Source: Pseudomonadota bacterium
GTDB lineage: Bacteria; Pseudomonadota; Gammaproteobacteria; Xanthomonadales; Xanthomonadaceae
Direction: 5' to 3'
DNA length: 32,249 nt
Assembly: GCA_023399815.1 (NCBI GenBank)
Contig: JAEWOJ010000053.1
Span: 1-32,249 of the forward strand
The translations under genes were made by a program, and so were the position numbers. The notes below the pieces were generated by a model, which had not been told where the DNA came from, ran no database searches, and worked only from the letters and a program-made list of their open reading frames with translations. Shown piece by piece: positions 1 to 8,032 of the stretch (the first letter of the stretch is position 1; each line of letters begins with the position of its first letter).

Positions 1-1300
1 CGGTCGACTCCCAGGCGAAGCTGGCCGCGCGCAGGCGGTCGTAGCCCTGCTCCATCTTGGTGGCCATCATCTCCACCGCGATGATCGCGTCGTCCACCAG
101 CAGGCCCAGCGCCAGCACCAGCGCGCCCAGCGAGATCTTGTGCAGGCCGATGTCGAACTGGTGCATGACGAAGAAGGTCATCGCCAGCACCAGCGGGATC
201 GACACCGCCACCACCAGCCCGGTGCGCAGGCCCAGCGAGAAGAAGCTGACCAGCAGCACGATCACCACCGCTTCGGTCAGCACCCGCACGAACTCGCCGA
301 CCGAATCCTCCACCGCATGCGGCTGGTCGGACACCTTGCGCAGCTGCATGCCGGCCGGCAGCGTCTTCTGCAGGCGCTCGAACTCGGCATCGAGCGTCTT
401 GCCGAGCTTGATGATGTCGCCGCCGTTCTTCATCGCCACCGCAATGCCGATGGCATCCTCGCCCATGAAGCGCATCTTCGGCGAGGCCGGGTCGGCGAAG
501 CCGCGCTTCACCTCGGCAATGTCGCCCAGGTGCACGGTGCGGTCGCCGGCGCGGATCGGGAAGGTACGGATGTCGTCGACCGACTGGAACTGCCCGGTCA
601 CGCGCAGCTGCACGCGGTCGCTGGGCGTCTCGAACCAGCTGGTCGGGGCGATCGCGTTCTGCTCGGCCAGCGCCTGCTGCACCTGCTGCATCGACACGCC
701 CAGCGTGGCCAGCTTGGTGTTGGACAGCTCGATCCACACCTTCTCGTCCTGCAGGCCGATCAGGTCGACCTTGCCGACGTCGGCCACCCGCTGCAGTTCC
801 AGCTGGATGCGGTCGGCGTAGTCGCGCATCAGCGCGTAGTCGAAGCCCTTGCCGGTCAGCGCGTAGATGTTGCCGAAGGTGTCGCCGAACTCGTCGTTGA
901 AGAACGGCCCGACCACCTCGGCCGGCAGCTGCGAACGGATGTCGCCGACCTTCTTGCGCACCTGGTAGAACAGTTCCGGCACGTCCTTCGAGCGCATCGA
1001 ATCGCGCGCCATGAAGATCACCTGCGACTGCCCCGGCCGCGAGTACGACTGGATCGACTCGAACTGCCCGGTGTTCATCAGCGCCTTCTCGATCGGCTCG
1101 GTGACCTGCCGCGACACCTGCTCGGCGGTGGCACCCGGCCATGCGGTCTGCACCACCATCGCCTTGAACGTGAACGGCGGGTCCTCGGACTGGCCGAGGT
1201 GCTTGTAGGACCAGGCGCCGATGACCGCCATCGCGATCATCATGAACAGCACCAGCGGGCGGTTGTTGAGCGCCCATTCGGAGAGATTGAAGCGGCGCAT
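1..1300 (-). CDS. smeP: RND multidrug efflux permease, SmeP-like (3' part cut by window edge)
   Basis: Inner-membrane proton/drug antiporter of a tripartite efflux pump. Only the first 433 codons are in the window. The reading begins MRRFNLSEWALNNRPLVLF, with the first membrane helix at about residues 13-32. A periplasmic porter region follows, then the second to fourth helices. The motif GLLVDDAIIAVEMM near the edge carries the paired aspartates D403-D404, matching the proton-relay pair D407/D408 of AcrB. The start is fixed by a strong AAGGAG ribosome site just upstream on the minus strand. It lies 129 bp after the adaptor gene in the same direction, so the two form an operon with a hairpin repeat between them. 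Having adaptor-permease divergent from tetR-pcm-tolC is the described SmeOP-TolC arrangement of S. maltophilia. The SmeP name rests on that synteny; the RND family call is secure. Confidence 0.9.
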   Translation of the reverse strand, partial: MRRFNLSEWALNNRPLVLFMMIAMAVIGAWSYKHLGQSEDPPFTFKAMVVQTAWPGATAEQVSRQVTEPIEKALMNTGQFESIQSYSRPGQSQVIFMARDSMRSKDVPELFYQVRKKVGDIRSQLPAEVVGPFFNDEFGDTFGNIYALTGKGFDYALMRDYADRIQLELQRVADVGKVDLIGLQDEKVWIELSNTKLATLGVSMQQVQQALAEQNAIAPTSWFETPSDRVQLRVTGQFQSVDDIRTFPIRAGDRTVHLGDIAEVKRGFADPASPKMRFMGEDAIGIAVAMKNGGDIIKLGKTLDAEFERLQKTLPAGMQLRKVSDQPHAVEDSVGEFVRVLTEAVVIVLLVSFFSLGLRTGLVVAVSIPLVLAMTFFVMHQFDIGLHKISLGALVLALGLLVDDAIIAVEMMATKMEQGYDRLRAASFAWEST

Positions 1301-1330
1301 GCGCTTACTCCTTCCCTGCCAGATGGGACA

Positions 1331-1420
1331 GCCGCACCCCCACCACAGCGCGAGCGTCGCCCCTCATCCCGTTCCCTTCTCCCCAGGGGAGAAGGGCGAA
1401 GGTGCCATGCGCGAATCTCC
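1331..1420. repeat. Dispersed intergenic hairpin repeat between smeO and smeP
   Basis: The element contains CCCTCATCC followed by a perfect 11-bp inverted repeat (CCCTTCTCCCC at 1374-1384 and its complement at 1386-1396). A second copy with the same CCCTCATCC lead and CCTTCTCCC/GGGAGAAGG stem lies near 19013-19054. Such elements are common in xanthomonad genomes. Between adaptor and permease the hairpin could lower read-through into the permease or stabilise the upstream mRNA; neither is shown. Confidence 0.6.
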
Positions 1421-1429
1421 TCGACAGGT

Positions 1430-2557
1430 TCATCGTGCAACCTCCTGTTCCGACTTCGGCATCTTCAGGTCGATGGGCTTGTTGGCCCGGTCCACCGCCG
1501 TCACCGGCTGGCCTTCGCGCAGCAGGTGGCCGCCGGCGGCGACCACCCAGTCGTCGGCCTTCAGCCCCGACAACACCGGCACGCTCTCCGCTCCATAGGC
1601 GCCGAGCGTCACCTCGCGCAGGTGCAGCGTGCCCTTGGCCGTGTCCACCACCCACACGGCAGCCTGCTGCTGCGACTTGCCCGGCTGCACCGCGGCCAGC
1701 GGCACGCTCAATGCGCCGTTCCCGGCATGGGCGACGTACGCGCGTGCGCTCTGCCCCAGTTCCACCGCGTCCAGCGCTTCCGGCGCCAGGCTCACCCGGG
1801 TCGCATAGGTGCGCGCCTGCGCGTCGGCGGCCGGCGCGATCTCGCGGATGGTGCCGGGCCAGCGCTTGCCGGGCTGGTTCCACAGTTCCACGTCCACCGC
1901 CTGCCCCACCGCGAAATCGCGGATGCTGCTTTCCGGCAGGGCGATGGCGACCTCGCGGGCGCCGTCGGCGGCCAGCGTATAGATGGTCTGGCCGGCGGCG
2001 ACCACCTGCCCGGCCTCGGCCTGGCGGCTGGCGATCACGCCGTTCCCGGGGGCGCGCAGCTGCGCGTAGCCGGCCTGGTTGCGCGCCACGTCCAGGTTGG
2101 AGCGGGCCGCATCGGCCTGGCCCTGCGCCGCCTTCAGCGCGGCGGTCTGCGCATCCAGCGCCGAGCGGCTGACCAGTTGCTGTCCGGCCAGCGCGGCATA
2201 GCGCTTCTGCTCGTCGCGCGCCCGCACCAGGTCGGCCTCGGCCGCGGCGTACTGCGCCTGCGCCGCGCGCGCCTGCAGCGCGTAGTCGGCCACGTCCAGT
2301 TCGGCCAGCAGCTGGCCCTTCTTCACCCGCTGGCCGACGTCGACCTCGCGCCGCAGCAGGTTGCCGGCCACCCGGAACGACAGGGCCGTTTCCTCCCGCG
2401 CCCGTACTACGCCCGGATAGGCGGTGACGGCCACGTCGCCGCCGCCGGGATGGACGACCAGGACCGGGACGGCATGTGCGGGGGCGGGCTCCGGCTCGCC
2501 GCAGGCGGCCAGCAGGGCCATCAACAGGGAACCGCCAATCCATCGAGCAGTATTCAT
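1430..2557 (-). CDS. smeO: RND periplasmic adaptor (membrane fusion) lipoprotein, SmeO-like
   Basis: Periplasmic adaptor that joins the RND permease to TolC. The 375-residue product begins MNTARWIGGSLLMALLAACG. It has a lipoprotein signal with lipobox LAAC (acylated C19), then the usual hairpin order: a lipoyl half-motif near FRVAGNLLRREVDVGQRVKKGQ, a long alanine- and glutamine-rich coiled-coil hairpin (about residues 90-160), the second lipoyl half (LRAPGNGVIASRQ), then beta-barrel and membrane-proximal domains. The length is normal for HlyD/AcrA-family adaptors. It is first in the minus-strand operon, and its promoter must share the 104-bp divergent region with tetR. No clear Shine-Dalgarno precedes the ATG. 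The homology call is firm; SmeO is by context. Confidence 0.9.
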   Translation of the reverse strand: MNTARWIGGSLLMALLAACGEPEPAPAHAVPVLVVHPGGGDVAVTAYPGVVRAREETALSFRVAGNLLRREVDVGQRVKKGQLLAELDVADYALQARAAQAQYAAAEADLVRARDEQKRYAALAGQQLVSRSALDAQTAALKAAQGQADAARSNLDVARNQAGYAQLRAPGNGVIASRQAEAGQVVAAGQTIYTLAADGAREVAIALPESSIRDFAVGQAVDVELWNQPGKRWPGTIREIAPAADAQARTYATRVSLAPEALDAVELGQSARAYVAHAGNGALSVPLAAVQPGKSQQQAAVWVVDTAKGTLHLREVTLGAYGAESVPVLSGLKADDWVVAAGGHLLREGQPVTAVDRANKPIDLKMPKSEQEVAR

Positions 2558-2630
2558 TGGGAAAGGTCGCAGTGGGGAGGGAGGGGATGGCGGCTGTCGC
2601 CGTCATTACTGAACGATGCGGTATAGTATA

Positions 2631-2656
2631 AATACAAAACCAATTGGTCTAGTATT
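2631..2656. promoter_or_regulatory. Palindromic operator in the smeO/tetR divergent promoter
   Basis: A 26-bp inverted repeat, AATACAAAACC... centred between 2643 and 2644. Eleven of 13 base pairs are symmetric, and the perfect core ACCAATTGGT occupies 2639-2648. It is markedly AT-rich compared with its surroundings. It overlaps a TAGTAT -10-like hexamer (2650-2655) exactly six bases before the tetR start. A TATACT-like hexamer (2625-2630, minus strand) could serve smeO. Position and symmetry fit a TetR-family operator controlling both directions. Binding is inferred. Confidence 0.6.
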
Positions 2657-2661
2657 AGCGC

Positions 2662-3327
2662 ATGTCCTCGCATCGCCCCTCCAACACTCCAGGCAAGGCC
2701 ACCGCGCGCGGAGCCGGCCCGGGCCGCCCCAAGGACCTGGGCAAGCGCGCCGCGATCCTGGAAACCGCCAAGGAAATGTTCATCGAGCTGGGTTTCAACG
2801 GCGTGAGCATGGACGGCATCGCCGCCGGCGCGGGCGTCTCCAAGCTCACCGTCTACAGCCATTTCGGCGACAAGGAGACCCTGTTCACCGAAGCGGTCCA
2901 GGCCAAGTGCGTGGAGATGATGCCGGACGAGCTGTTCGTGACCGACAGCGAGGGCCCGCTGCGCGACCAGCTGCTGGGCATCGGCCATGCCTTCTTCGCC
3001 CTGGTCAGCAGCGACGCGGCCATCGCCACCCAGCGCATGATGCTGACCCCGGACACCGACGACCGGATCCGGGAGATGTTCTGGCAGGCCGGCCCGCAGC
3101 GCACCGAGACGGCGCTGTCCGAGTTCCTCGGCGCCCGCGTGGCCCGCAGCGAGCTGGCGATCGACGACCTGCAGCTGGCCGCGCGGCAGTTCTTCTGCCT
3201 GATCAAGGGCGAGCTGCACGCGCACATGATGTGCGGGCTGTGCCCGGCCCCGGAGCAGCGCGACGCCGACGCGCACATCGCCACCACGGTCGACTTCTTC
3301 CTCCGCGCCTATGCGCCCCGCCCCTAA
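2662..3327 (+). CDS. smeRo: TetR/AcrR-family repressor, SmeRo-like, AefR-type C-terminal domain
   Basis: Probable local repressor of the efflux pump. The 221-residue protein has a basic, disordered N-terminus, a TetR helix-turn-helix at about residues 27-75 (ILETAKEMFIELGFNGVSM, then AAGAGVSKLTVYSHFGDKE), and an all-helical ligand domain. Its segment AARQFFCLIKGELHAHMM resembles AefR-like C-terminal domains. It is divergent from the adaptor gene across a palindromic operator and is followed 130 bp later by pcm and tolC, as in the S. maltophilia smeRo-pcm-tolC group. The chosen ATG sits six bases after TAGTAT, so the mRNA may be leaderless. Because this -10 lies inside the palindrome, autorepression is likely (inference). 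Confidence 0.9.
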   Translation: MSSHRPSNTPGKATARGAGPGRPKDLGKRAAILETAKEMFIELGFNGVSMDGIAAGAGVSKLTVYSHFGDKETLFTEAVQAKCVEMMPDELFVTDSEGPLRDQLLGIGHAFFALVSSDAAIATQRMMLTPDTDDRIREMFWQAGPQRTETALSEFLGARVARSELAIDDLQLAARQFFCLIKGELHAHMMCGLCPAPEQRDADAHIATTVDFFLRAYAPRP

Positions 3328-3339
3328 CCTGAACGAACC

Positions 3340-3424
3340 GGAGGTCGTGATGACTTCCGGCACTGCGGACCCGCCGCGGGCACGGCGATGCTTGCCGCGC
3401 ACTGCCCGCGCCAACCGGTAAAAT
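3340..3424 (+). promoter_or_regulatory. Hairpin and possible pcm-tolC promoter between tetR and pcm
   Basis: A 9-bp near-perfect hairpin, CCGGAGGTC/GACTTCCGG at about 3340-3362, follows the tetR stop. Further on, TAAAAT at 3419-3424 looks like a -10 element about 33 bp before the pcm ATG. This would allow pcm-tolC to be transcribed apart from tetR. No good -35 is visible. Confidence 0.35.
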
Positions 3425-3457
3425 GGCCGGCCCACTGCGCCGGATTGACGAGACCCC

Positions 3458-4105
3458 ATGACGATCGATTACTCCCACGCCCGCGAACTGATGGTCGAAC
3501 AGCAGGTACGTCCCTGGGACGTGCTCGACCTGCGCGTGCTGGATGTCCTGGCGCGGCTGCCGCGCGAAGCCTTCGTGGCCGAATCGCACAAGGCGCTGGC
3601 CTATGCCGATATCGAACTGCCGCTGGGCCACGGCCAGAAGATGATGAAGCCGGTCGTCGAAGGCCGCATGCTGCAGGCGCTGGACCTGCAGCCGGGTGAC
3701 GAGGTCCTGGAGATCGGCACCGGCAGCGGCTTCATCAGCGCCTGCCTGGGCGAACTGGCCCGCGAGGTGCTGAGCCTGGAAATCCAGCCGGAACTGGCCG
3801 AACGCGCGCGCCGGAACCTGGATGCCGCCAAGCTCGGCTCCAACGTGCGCATCGAGGTCGCCGACGCCCTGCAGTGGCAGACCCAGCGCCAGTTCGACGC
3901 CGTCTGCGTCACCGGCGCGGTGGATGCCGTGCCGGCGCACTTCCTGAAGTGGCTGCGCCCCGGCGGCCGCCTGTTCGTCGTCCGCGGCCGTTCGCCGGTG
4001 ATGGAAGCCACGCGGATCATGGCCGACGGCAGCGCCGAATCCCTGTTCGAAACCGACATCGCCTACCTGCAGGGCGCCGCCCCGGCCCCGCAATTCCAAC
4101 TCTGA
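3458..4105 (+). CDS. pcm: Protein-L-isoaspartate O-methyltransferase family protein (Pcm-like)
   Basis: Cytosolic SAM-dependent methyltransferase of the PCMT family, 215 residues. Canonical members methylate isoaspartyl residues in damaged proteins. The SAM-binding motif I, VLEIGTGSG, is at residues 83-91, followed by the acidic LSLEIQPEL and the later LRPGGRLFVV strand. The family's catalytic segment normally reads GQTISQP. Here the equivalent is GQKMMKP (residues 59-65), so the serine implicated in catalysis is absent. The protein may therefore be a divergent or non-repair member. It precedes tolC by 24 bp and is surely co-transcribed with it, as reported for pcm-tolC in S. maltophilia. The start MTIDYSHARELMVEQQVRPW is typical of the group. 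Confidence 0.85.
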   Translation: MTIDYSHARELMVEQQVRPWDVLDLRVLDVLARLPREAFVAESHKALAYADIELPLGHGQKMMKPVVEGRMLQALDLQPGDEVLEIGTGSGFISACLGELAREVLSLEIQPELAERARRNLDAAKLGSNVRIEVADALQWQTQRQFDAVCVTGAVDAVPAHFLKWLRPGGRLFVVRGRSPVMEATRIMADGSAESLFETDIAYLQGAAPAPQFQL

Positions 4106-4129
4106 TCTGATACGTACAAGGAAGCCGCA

Positions 4130-5488
4130 ATGATCCGCCGATCCCTCGCCCTTGCGCTGGCTGTCACCCTCTCGCCGATGGCCGCCAACGCCGCCGACCT
4201 GCTGCAGGTCTACGAAATGGCCCGCAACGGCGACCCGCAGCTGGCCTCCGCCGAATCGAACCGGCTGTACACCAAGGAAGGCCAGGTGCAGGCGCGTGCG
4301 GCCCTGCTGCCGTCGCTGGGCGGCACGGCCTCGCTGAACCGCACCCGCACCTCGCTGGAAGGCGTCAGCGGCTCGACCACCTCCACCGCGCGCCGCTACG
4401 GCGTCAGCGGCGAGCAGACCCTGTTCAACTGGAGCCAGTTCGCCAACCTGCGCGCGCAGCGCGAGATCAGCAAGGCCGCCGACTTCGACCTCGAATCGGC
4501 CAACGACGACCTGATCGTGCGCACCGCGACCACCTACTTCAACGTGCTGGTGGCGATCGAATCGCTCAGCGCCGCGCAGACCAACGAGGCCGCGGCCAAG
4601 AAGCAGTTCGACTACGCCGACAAGCGCCTGGAAGTGGGCCTGGCGCCGATCACCGACGTGCACGAAGCCCGCGCCCAGTACGACCAGGCCCGCGCCAACA
4701 CCATTCTCGCCCGCAACACCCTGGCCGACGCCTACCAGGCGCTGAGCGAACTGACCGGCCAGCCGGTGCAGGGCCTGCGCAGCCTGCCGGAGGACTTCCG
4801 TCCGGAACTGCCGGCCAACCGCGGCGACGTCGACAGGCTGGTGGCCGACGCGATCGCGCAGAACCCGGCGCTGAAGGCGCAGGAGCTGAAGGTCAACGCG
4901 GCCGAATCCGGCGTCTCGGCCGCCCGCGGCGGCCACTACCCGACCCTGTCGCTGGGCGGCAGCTGGGGCAAGAGCGCGAACTGGGGCGACAGCGTCGGCG
5001 CGTCGTCTTCCGGCCCGGATGCGACCACCAACTCGATCGGCCTGACCCTGAACGTGCCGATCTTCGCCGGCGGCGCCACCCAGTCCTACGTGCGCCAGGC
5101 CCTGGCCCAGCGCGACATGGCCCAGGACAGCTACGAGCAGCAGAAGCGCGCGCTGGACCGCAACACCCGCAATGCCTACCAGGCCGTCGTGGCCGGCATC
5201 AGCGAAGTGGAAGCGCGCCGCCTGGCCGTGGTGTCCGCGCAGAGCGCCTACGACGCCTCGCAGGTCGGCCTGGAAGTCGGTACCCGTACCGTGCTGGACG
5301 TGGTGCAGAACCAGCGCACCCTGTTCCAGGCCAAGCTCGACTACGCGCAGGCCCGCTACACCTTCCTGCTCAGCCGCCTGCAGCTCAGCCAGGCCATCGG
5401 CGGGCTGGACGTGGCCGAGGTGCAGGACGTCAACCGCCTGCTGACCCAGGACGCCGAAGCACAGCTGGCCCCGGGCAGCATGCAGTAA
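4130..5488 (+). CDS. tolC: TolC-family outer-membrane efflux channel
   Basis: Outer-membrane channel for RND efflux and type I secretion. The 452-residue precursor has a Sec signal peptide (MIRRSLALALAVTLSPMAANA, cleavage after about residue 21). The mature part shows the duplicated TolC architecture with two helical coiled-coil repeats, including LFNWSQF...RTATTYFNVLVAIESL in the first half and VPIFAGGATQSYVRQAL...VVAGISEVEARRLAVVSAQ in the second. A good ribosome site AAGGAA lies six bases before the ATG. It is the last gene of the tetR-pcm-tolC group and is followed by a strong terminator. It probably serves the adaptor and permease encoded at 1-2557 and other pumps. Confidence 0.95.
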   Translation: MIRRSLALALAVTLSPMAANAADLLQVYEMARNGDPQLASAESNRLYTKEGQVQARAALLPSLGGTASLNRTRTSLEGVSGSTTSTARRYGVSGEQTLFNWSQFANLRAQREISKAADFDLESANDDLIVRTATTYFNVLVAIESLSAAQTNEAAAKKQFDYADKRLEVGLAPITDVHEARAQYDQARANTILARNTLADAYQALSELTGQPVQGLRSLPEDFRPELPANRGDVDRLVADAIAQNPALKAQELKVNAAESGVSAARGGHYPTLSLGGSWGKSANWGDSVGASSSGPDATTNSIGLTLNVPIFAGGATQSYVRQALAQRDMAQDSYEQQKRALDRNTRNAYQAVVAGISEVEARRLAVVSAQSAYDASQVGLEVGTRTVLDVVQNQRTLFQAKLDYAQARYTFLLSRLQLSQAIGGLDVAEVQDVNRLLTQDAEAQLAPGSMQ

Positions 5489-5516
5489 TCCCGCCACTTC
5501 ATCGGCGTGGAAACGG

Positions 5517-5541
5517 AAAGGCGGGCCTCGGCCCGCCTTTT
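5517..5541. terminator. Rho-independent terminator after tolC
   Basis: An 11-bp stem, AAAGGCGGGCC with its perfect complement, around a TC loop, followed by TTTT. Because the stem begins with AAA it can act in both directions. It is placed to end tolC and would also stop minus-strand transcripts coming past waaA. Confidence 0.85.
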
Positions 5542-5677
5542 CCATGTGCGCCATCGGTTGGATGCGGCAGCTGGGCGTAACCGTGGGAGCGTTGCCGGCA
5601 ACATCCTGGCGGAGCATCGCCCCGCTCTGCAGGAAGCGGTTGCTTCAATGTCCGGCAGCCTTGCCGGCAGGGCCCCG

Positions 5678-6973
5678 CTACTCGGGGGCCGGCAGGCGCG
5701 GCCCGATCAGTTCCAGCGTCCGCTGCAGCGCGCCGCGGCCATTGGCGACCAGTTCGGCGCCCGCCGCGATCATCCGCTCGCGCGCCGGCGCATCGCCCAG
5801 CAGGTGGATCAGCTCGTCGCCCAGTTCCGCGACGTCGTCACGGATGCACAGCGCCCCGGCCTCGTTCATCCGCCGCGAGATCTCGGCGAAATTGTGCAGG
5901 TGCGGACCGGTGATCACCGCCGTGCCCATCGCCGCGGGCTCCAGCAGGTTGTGCCCGCCGATGGCCTGCAGGCTGCCGCCGACGAAGGCCACCTGCGCGC
6001 AGGCGAAGAACGGCATCAGCTCGCCCAGCGTGTTGATCACGAACACCTGCGTGTCCGCCTCCGGCCAGCGCTCCGCGCTGCGCGTGGCCACGCGCCAGTC
6101 CTGCGCCCGCGCCAGCGCCTCGGCCTTGCCGAAGCGCTCCGGATGGCGCGGCGCCCACAGCAGCAGCGCATCGGGATACCGCTCCAGCACGCGCGCATGG
6201 AGGTCGATGACCGCCTGTTCCTCGCCCTCGTGGGTGCTGGCGGCGATCCAGGTCACGCGCCCGGCGGGCACATGCGCGTGGAAGGCGGCGAGCGTTTCCG
6301 CCGGGTCCGGCGGATGGATGTCGAACTTCAGGTTGCCCAGCGCGCAGACCTGCGCTTCCCGCGCTCCCAGCACGACGAAACGGCGCGCATCCTCGCGCGA
6401 CTGCGCGGCCACGCAGGTCACCGTGCGCAGCGCGCGCCCGACCAGCGGCCGCAGCAGGCGATAGCCCTTCAGCGAGCGGGCCGACAGGCGCGCATTGAGG
6501 ATGTAGACCGGAATCCCGCGGTCGCGGCAGCCGAACAGCAGGTTCGGCCACAGTTCGGTTTCCAGGATCAGCGCCAGGCTGGGATGGAAGTGATCGAGGA
6601 AGCGCCCGGCGCTGCCGGGCACGTCGTAGGGCAGGTAGACGTGGTCCACCGCGTCGCCCCACAGCGCGCGCACTCGCTGCGACCCGGTCGGGGTGATGGT
6701 GGTGATGACCCAGCGGATGTCCGGCCGCTGCCTGCGCAGGGCGTCCACCACCGGCGCGGCGGCATTGACCTCGCCCACCGACACCGCGTGCAGCCAGACG
6801 CAGGGCCGGTGCCCGCTCTCCGGGTACGAGGCGTAGCGCTCGTCCCAGCGCTTGAAGTACTCGCGCACGCGGAAGCCGCGCCATACCAGGTGATAGACGG
6901 TGATGGGCAACAGCAGGTACAGCAGGGCCGAGTACAGGCCCCGCAGCAGCAGTTCGATGGGATCCTTGCGCAT
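5678..6973 (-). CDS. waaA: 3-deoxy-D-manno-octulosonic acid (Kdo) transferase
   Basis: Transfers Kdo from CMP-Kdo to the lipid A precursor at the cytoplasmic face of the inner membrane. The 431-residue product starts MRKDPIELLLRGLYSALLYL with a membrane anchor at about 11-30. The glycosyltransferase N domain contains HAVSVGE with the putative catalytic base E68. Later come ETELWPNLL, NARLSARS and the C-terminal GGSLQAIGGHNLLEPAAMG donor-binding region. A longer in-frame start at 7048 would add 25 residues encoded by the repeat-filled spacer and is unlikely. TATCCT lies exactly six bases before the chosen ATG, suggesting a leaderless start. It is divergent from the acyltransferase gene acting next on lipid A. 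Confidence 0.95.
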   Translation of the reverse strand: MRKDPIELLLRGLYSALLYLLLPITVYHLVWRGFRVREYFKRWDERYASYPESGHRPCVWLHAVSVGEVNAAAPVVDALRRQRPDIRWVITTITPTGSQRVRALWGDAVDHVYLPYDVPGSAGRFLDHFHPSLALILETELWPNLLFGCRDRGIPVYILNARLSARSLKGYRLLRPLVGRALRTVTCVAAQSREDARRFVVLGAREAQVCALGNLKFDIHPPDPAETLAAFHAHVPAGRVTWIAASTHEGEEQAVIDLHARVLERYPDALLLWAPRHPERFGKAEALARAQDWRVATRSAERWPEADTQVFVINTLGELMPFFACAQVAFVGGSLQAIGGHNLLEPAAMGTAVITGPHLHNFAEISRRMNEAGALCIRDDVAELGDELIHLLGDAPARERMIAAGAELVANGRGALQRTLELIGPRLPAPE

Positions 6974-6994
6974 GCGGCGAGGATACCGAGGAGC

Positions 6995-7088
6995 GAGGAA
7001 CGAGTGGAGAGGAACGAGAAACGAGTGAGAGCAACAGCCTCGGCACATCCGCTTCTATTCGTTCCTCGTTCCTCTCCACTCGTTCCTC
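6995..7088. repeat. Long inverted repeat filling the waaA/acyltransferase promoter region
   Basis: Two 24-bp arms, perfectly complementary (6995-7018 and 7065-7088), separated by 46 bp. Each arm is built from the unit GAACGAG or its complement (GAGGAACGAGTGGAGAGG is its first part). A further half-unit lies at 7021-7028. The element fills nearly all of the 129-bp space between the two starts, lying upstream of both -10-like hexamers. It could be a transcribed hairpin, a binding site array, or an inserted repeat family member. Confidence 0.8.
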
Positions 7089-7102
7089 ATTAGAATCCCC
7101 CC

Positions 7103-8032
7103 ATGTCCGATTCGCCCACCACCGCCACCCGCCCGTCGCTTTGGCGACCACGCCACTGGCCGACCTTCGCCTGGCTGGCGCTGGCCGTGCTGGGCGCGCG
7201 CCTGCCCTGGTTCCTGCAACGCGCCATCGGCCGCGGCATCGGCTGGCTGGCGCTGCACCTGGCCGGCACCCGCCGGCGCGCGGCGGAAGTGAACATCCGC
7301 CTGTGCTTCCCCGAGCAGGACGAAGCGTGGCGCCAACGCCTGCTGCGCGACAGCTTCGACGCGCTGGGCGTAGGCATCTTCGAATTCGCGCGCGCATGGT
7401 GGGGCGGCATCGACGCGATCCGCCCGCAAGTGGAGCTGGAAGGCCTCGAGCACCTGCAGGCGCTGCAGGCCGAGGGGCGCGGCGTGCTGCTGGTGTCCGG
7501 CCACTTCACGACCCTGGAAATGTGCGGCCGTCTGCTGTGCGACCACGTGCCGCTGGCCGGCATGTACCGCCGCTACCGCAACCCGGTGATGGAGTGGGCG
7601 GTCAAGCGCGGCCGCCTGCGCTATGCCCGCGCGATGTTCGCCAACGAGGACATCCGCGCCACCGTGCGCCACCTGAAGAAGGGCGGCTTCCTCTGGTATG
7701 CGCCGGACCAGGACATGCGCGGCAAGGATTCGGTGTTCGTGCCCTTCTTCGGCGTGCCGGCTTCCACCATCACCGCGACCCACCAGTTCGCGCGCCTGAC
7801 CGGCTGCGCCGTGGTGCCGTACTTCCATCGCCGCGAAGGCGGGCGTTACCTGTTGAGGATCGCCCCGCCCCTGCCGGACTTCCCCACCGACGACGCCGTC
7901 GCCGACACCGCGCGCGTCAACGCCGCCATCGAGGACATGGTGCGCGAGGCGCCGGACCAGTACCTGTGGATCCACCGCCGCTTCAAGCGGCAGCCGGAAG
8001 GCCGCAGCCGCTTCTACGAGCGGAAGGGCTGA
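7103..8032 (+). CDS. lpxL: Lipid A late acyltransferase (LpxL/HtrB family)
   Basis: Adds a secondary acyl chain to Kdo2-lipid IVA at the inner membrane. The 309-residue protein has an N-terminal hydrophobic anchor (about 20-40) and the family's catalytic HX4E box, HFTTLE (H134, E139). GMYRRYRNP and the WYAPDQDMRGKDSVFVPFFG region follow. The C-terminal YLWIHRRFK is typical. TAGAAT followed by six C residues directly abuts the ATG, so the message may be leaderless. It is divergent from waaA, which makes its substrate. Its last 19 bases overlap the end of the convergent ligase gene. LpxL and LpxM cannot be separated with certainty from sequence alone. Confidence 0.93.
   Translation: MSDSPTTATRPSLWRPRHWPTFAWLALAVLGARLPWFLQRAIGRGIGWLALHLAGTRRRAAEVNIRLCFPEQDEAWRQRLLRDSFDALGVGIFEFARAWWGGIDAIRPQVELEGLEHLQALQAEGRGVLLVSGHFTTLEMCGRLLCDHVPLAGMYRRYRNPVMEWAVKRGRLRYARAMFANEDIRATVRHLKKGGFLWYAPDQDMRGKDSVFVPFFGVPASTITATHQFARLTGCAVVPYFHRREGGRYLLRIAPPLPDFPTDDAVADTARVNAAIEDMVREAPDQYLWIHRRFKRQPEGRSRFYERKG

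Noticed and set aside
140..2626. Open frame of 828 codons on the plus strand across smeP/smeO
   Set aside because: Histidine-, arginine- and alanine-rich shadow of the minus-strand pump genes, which have clear RND and adaptor motifs.
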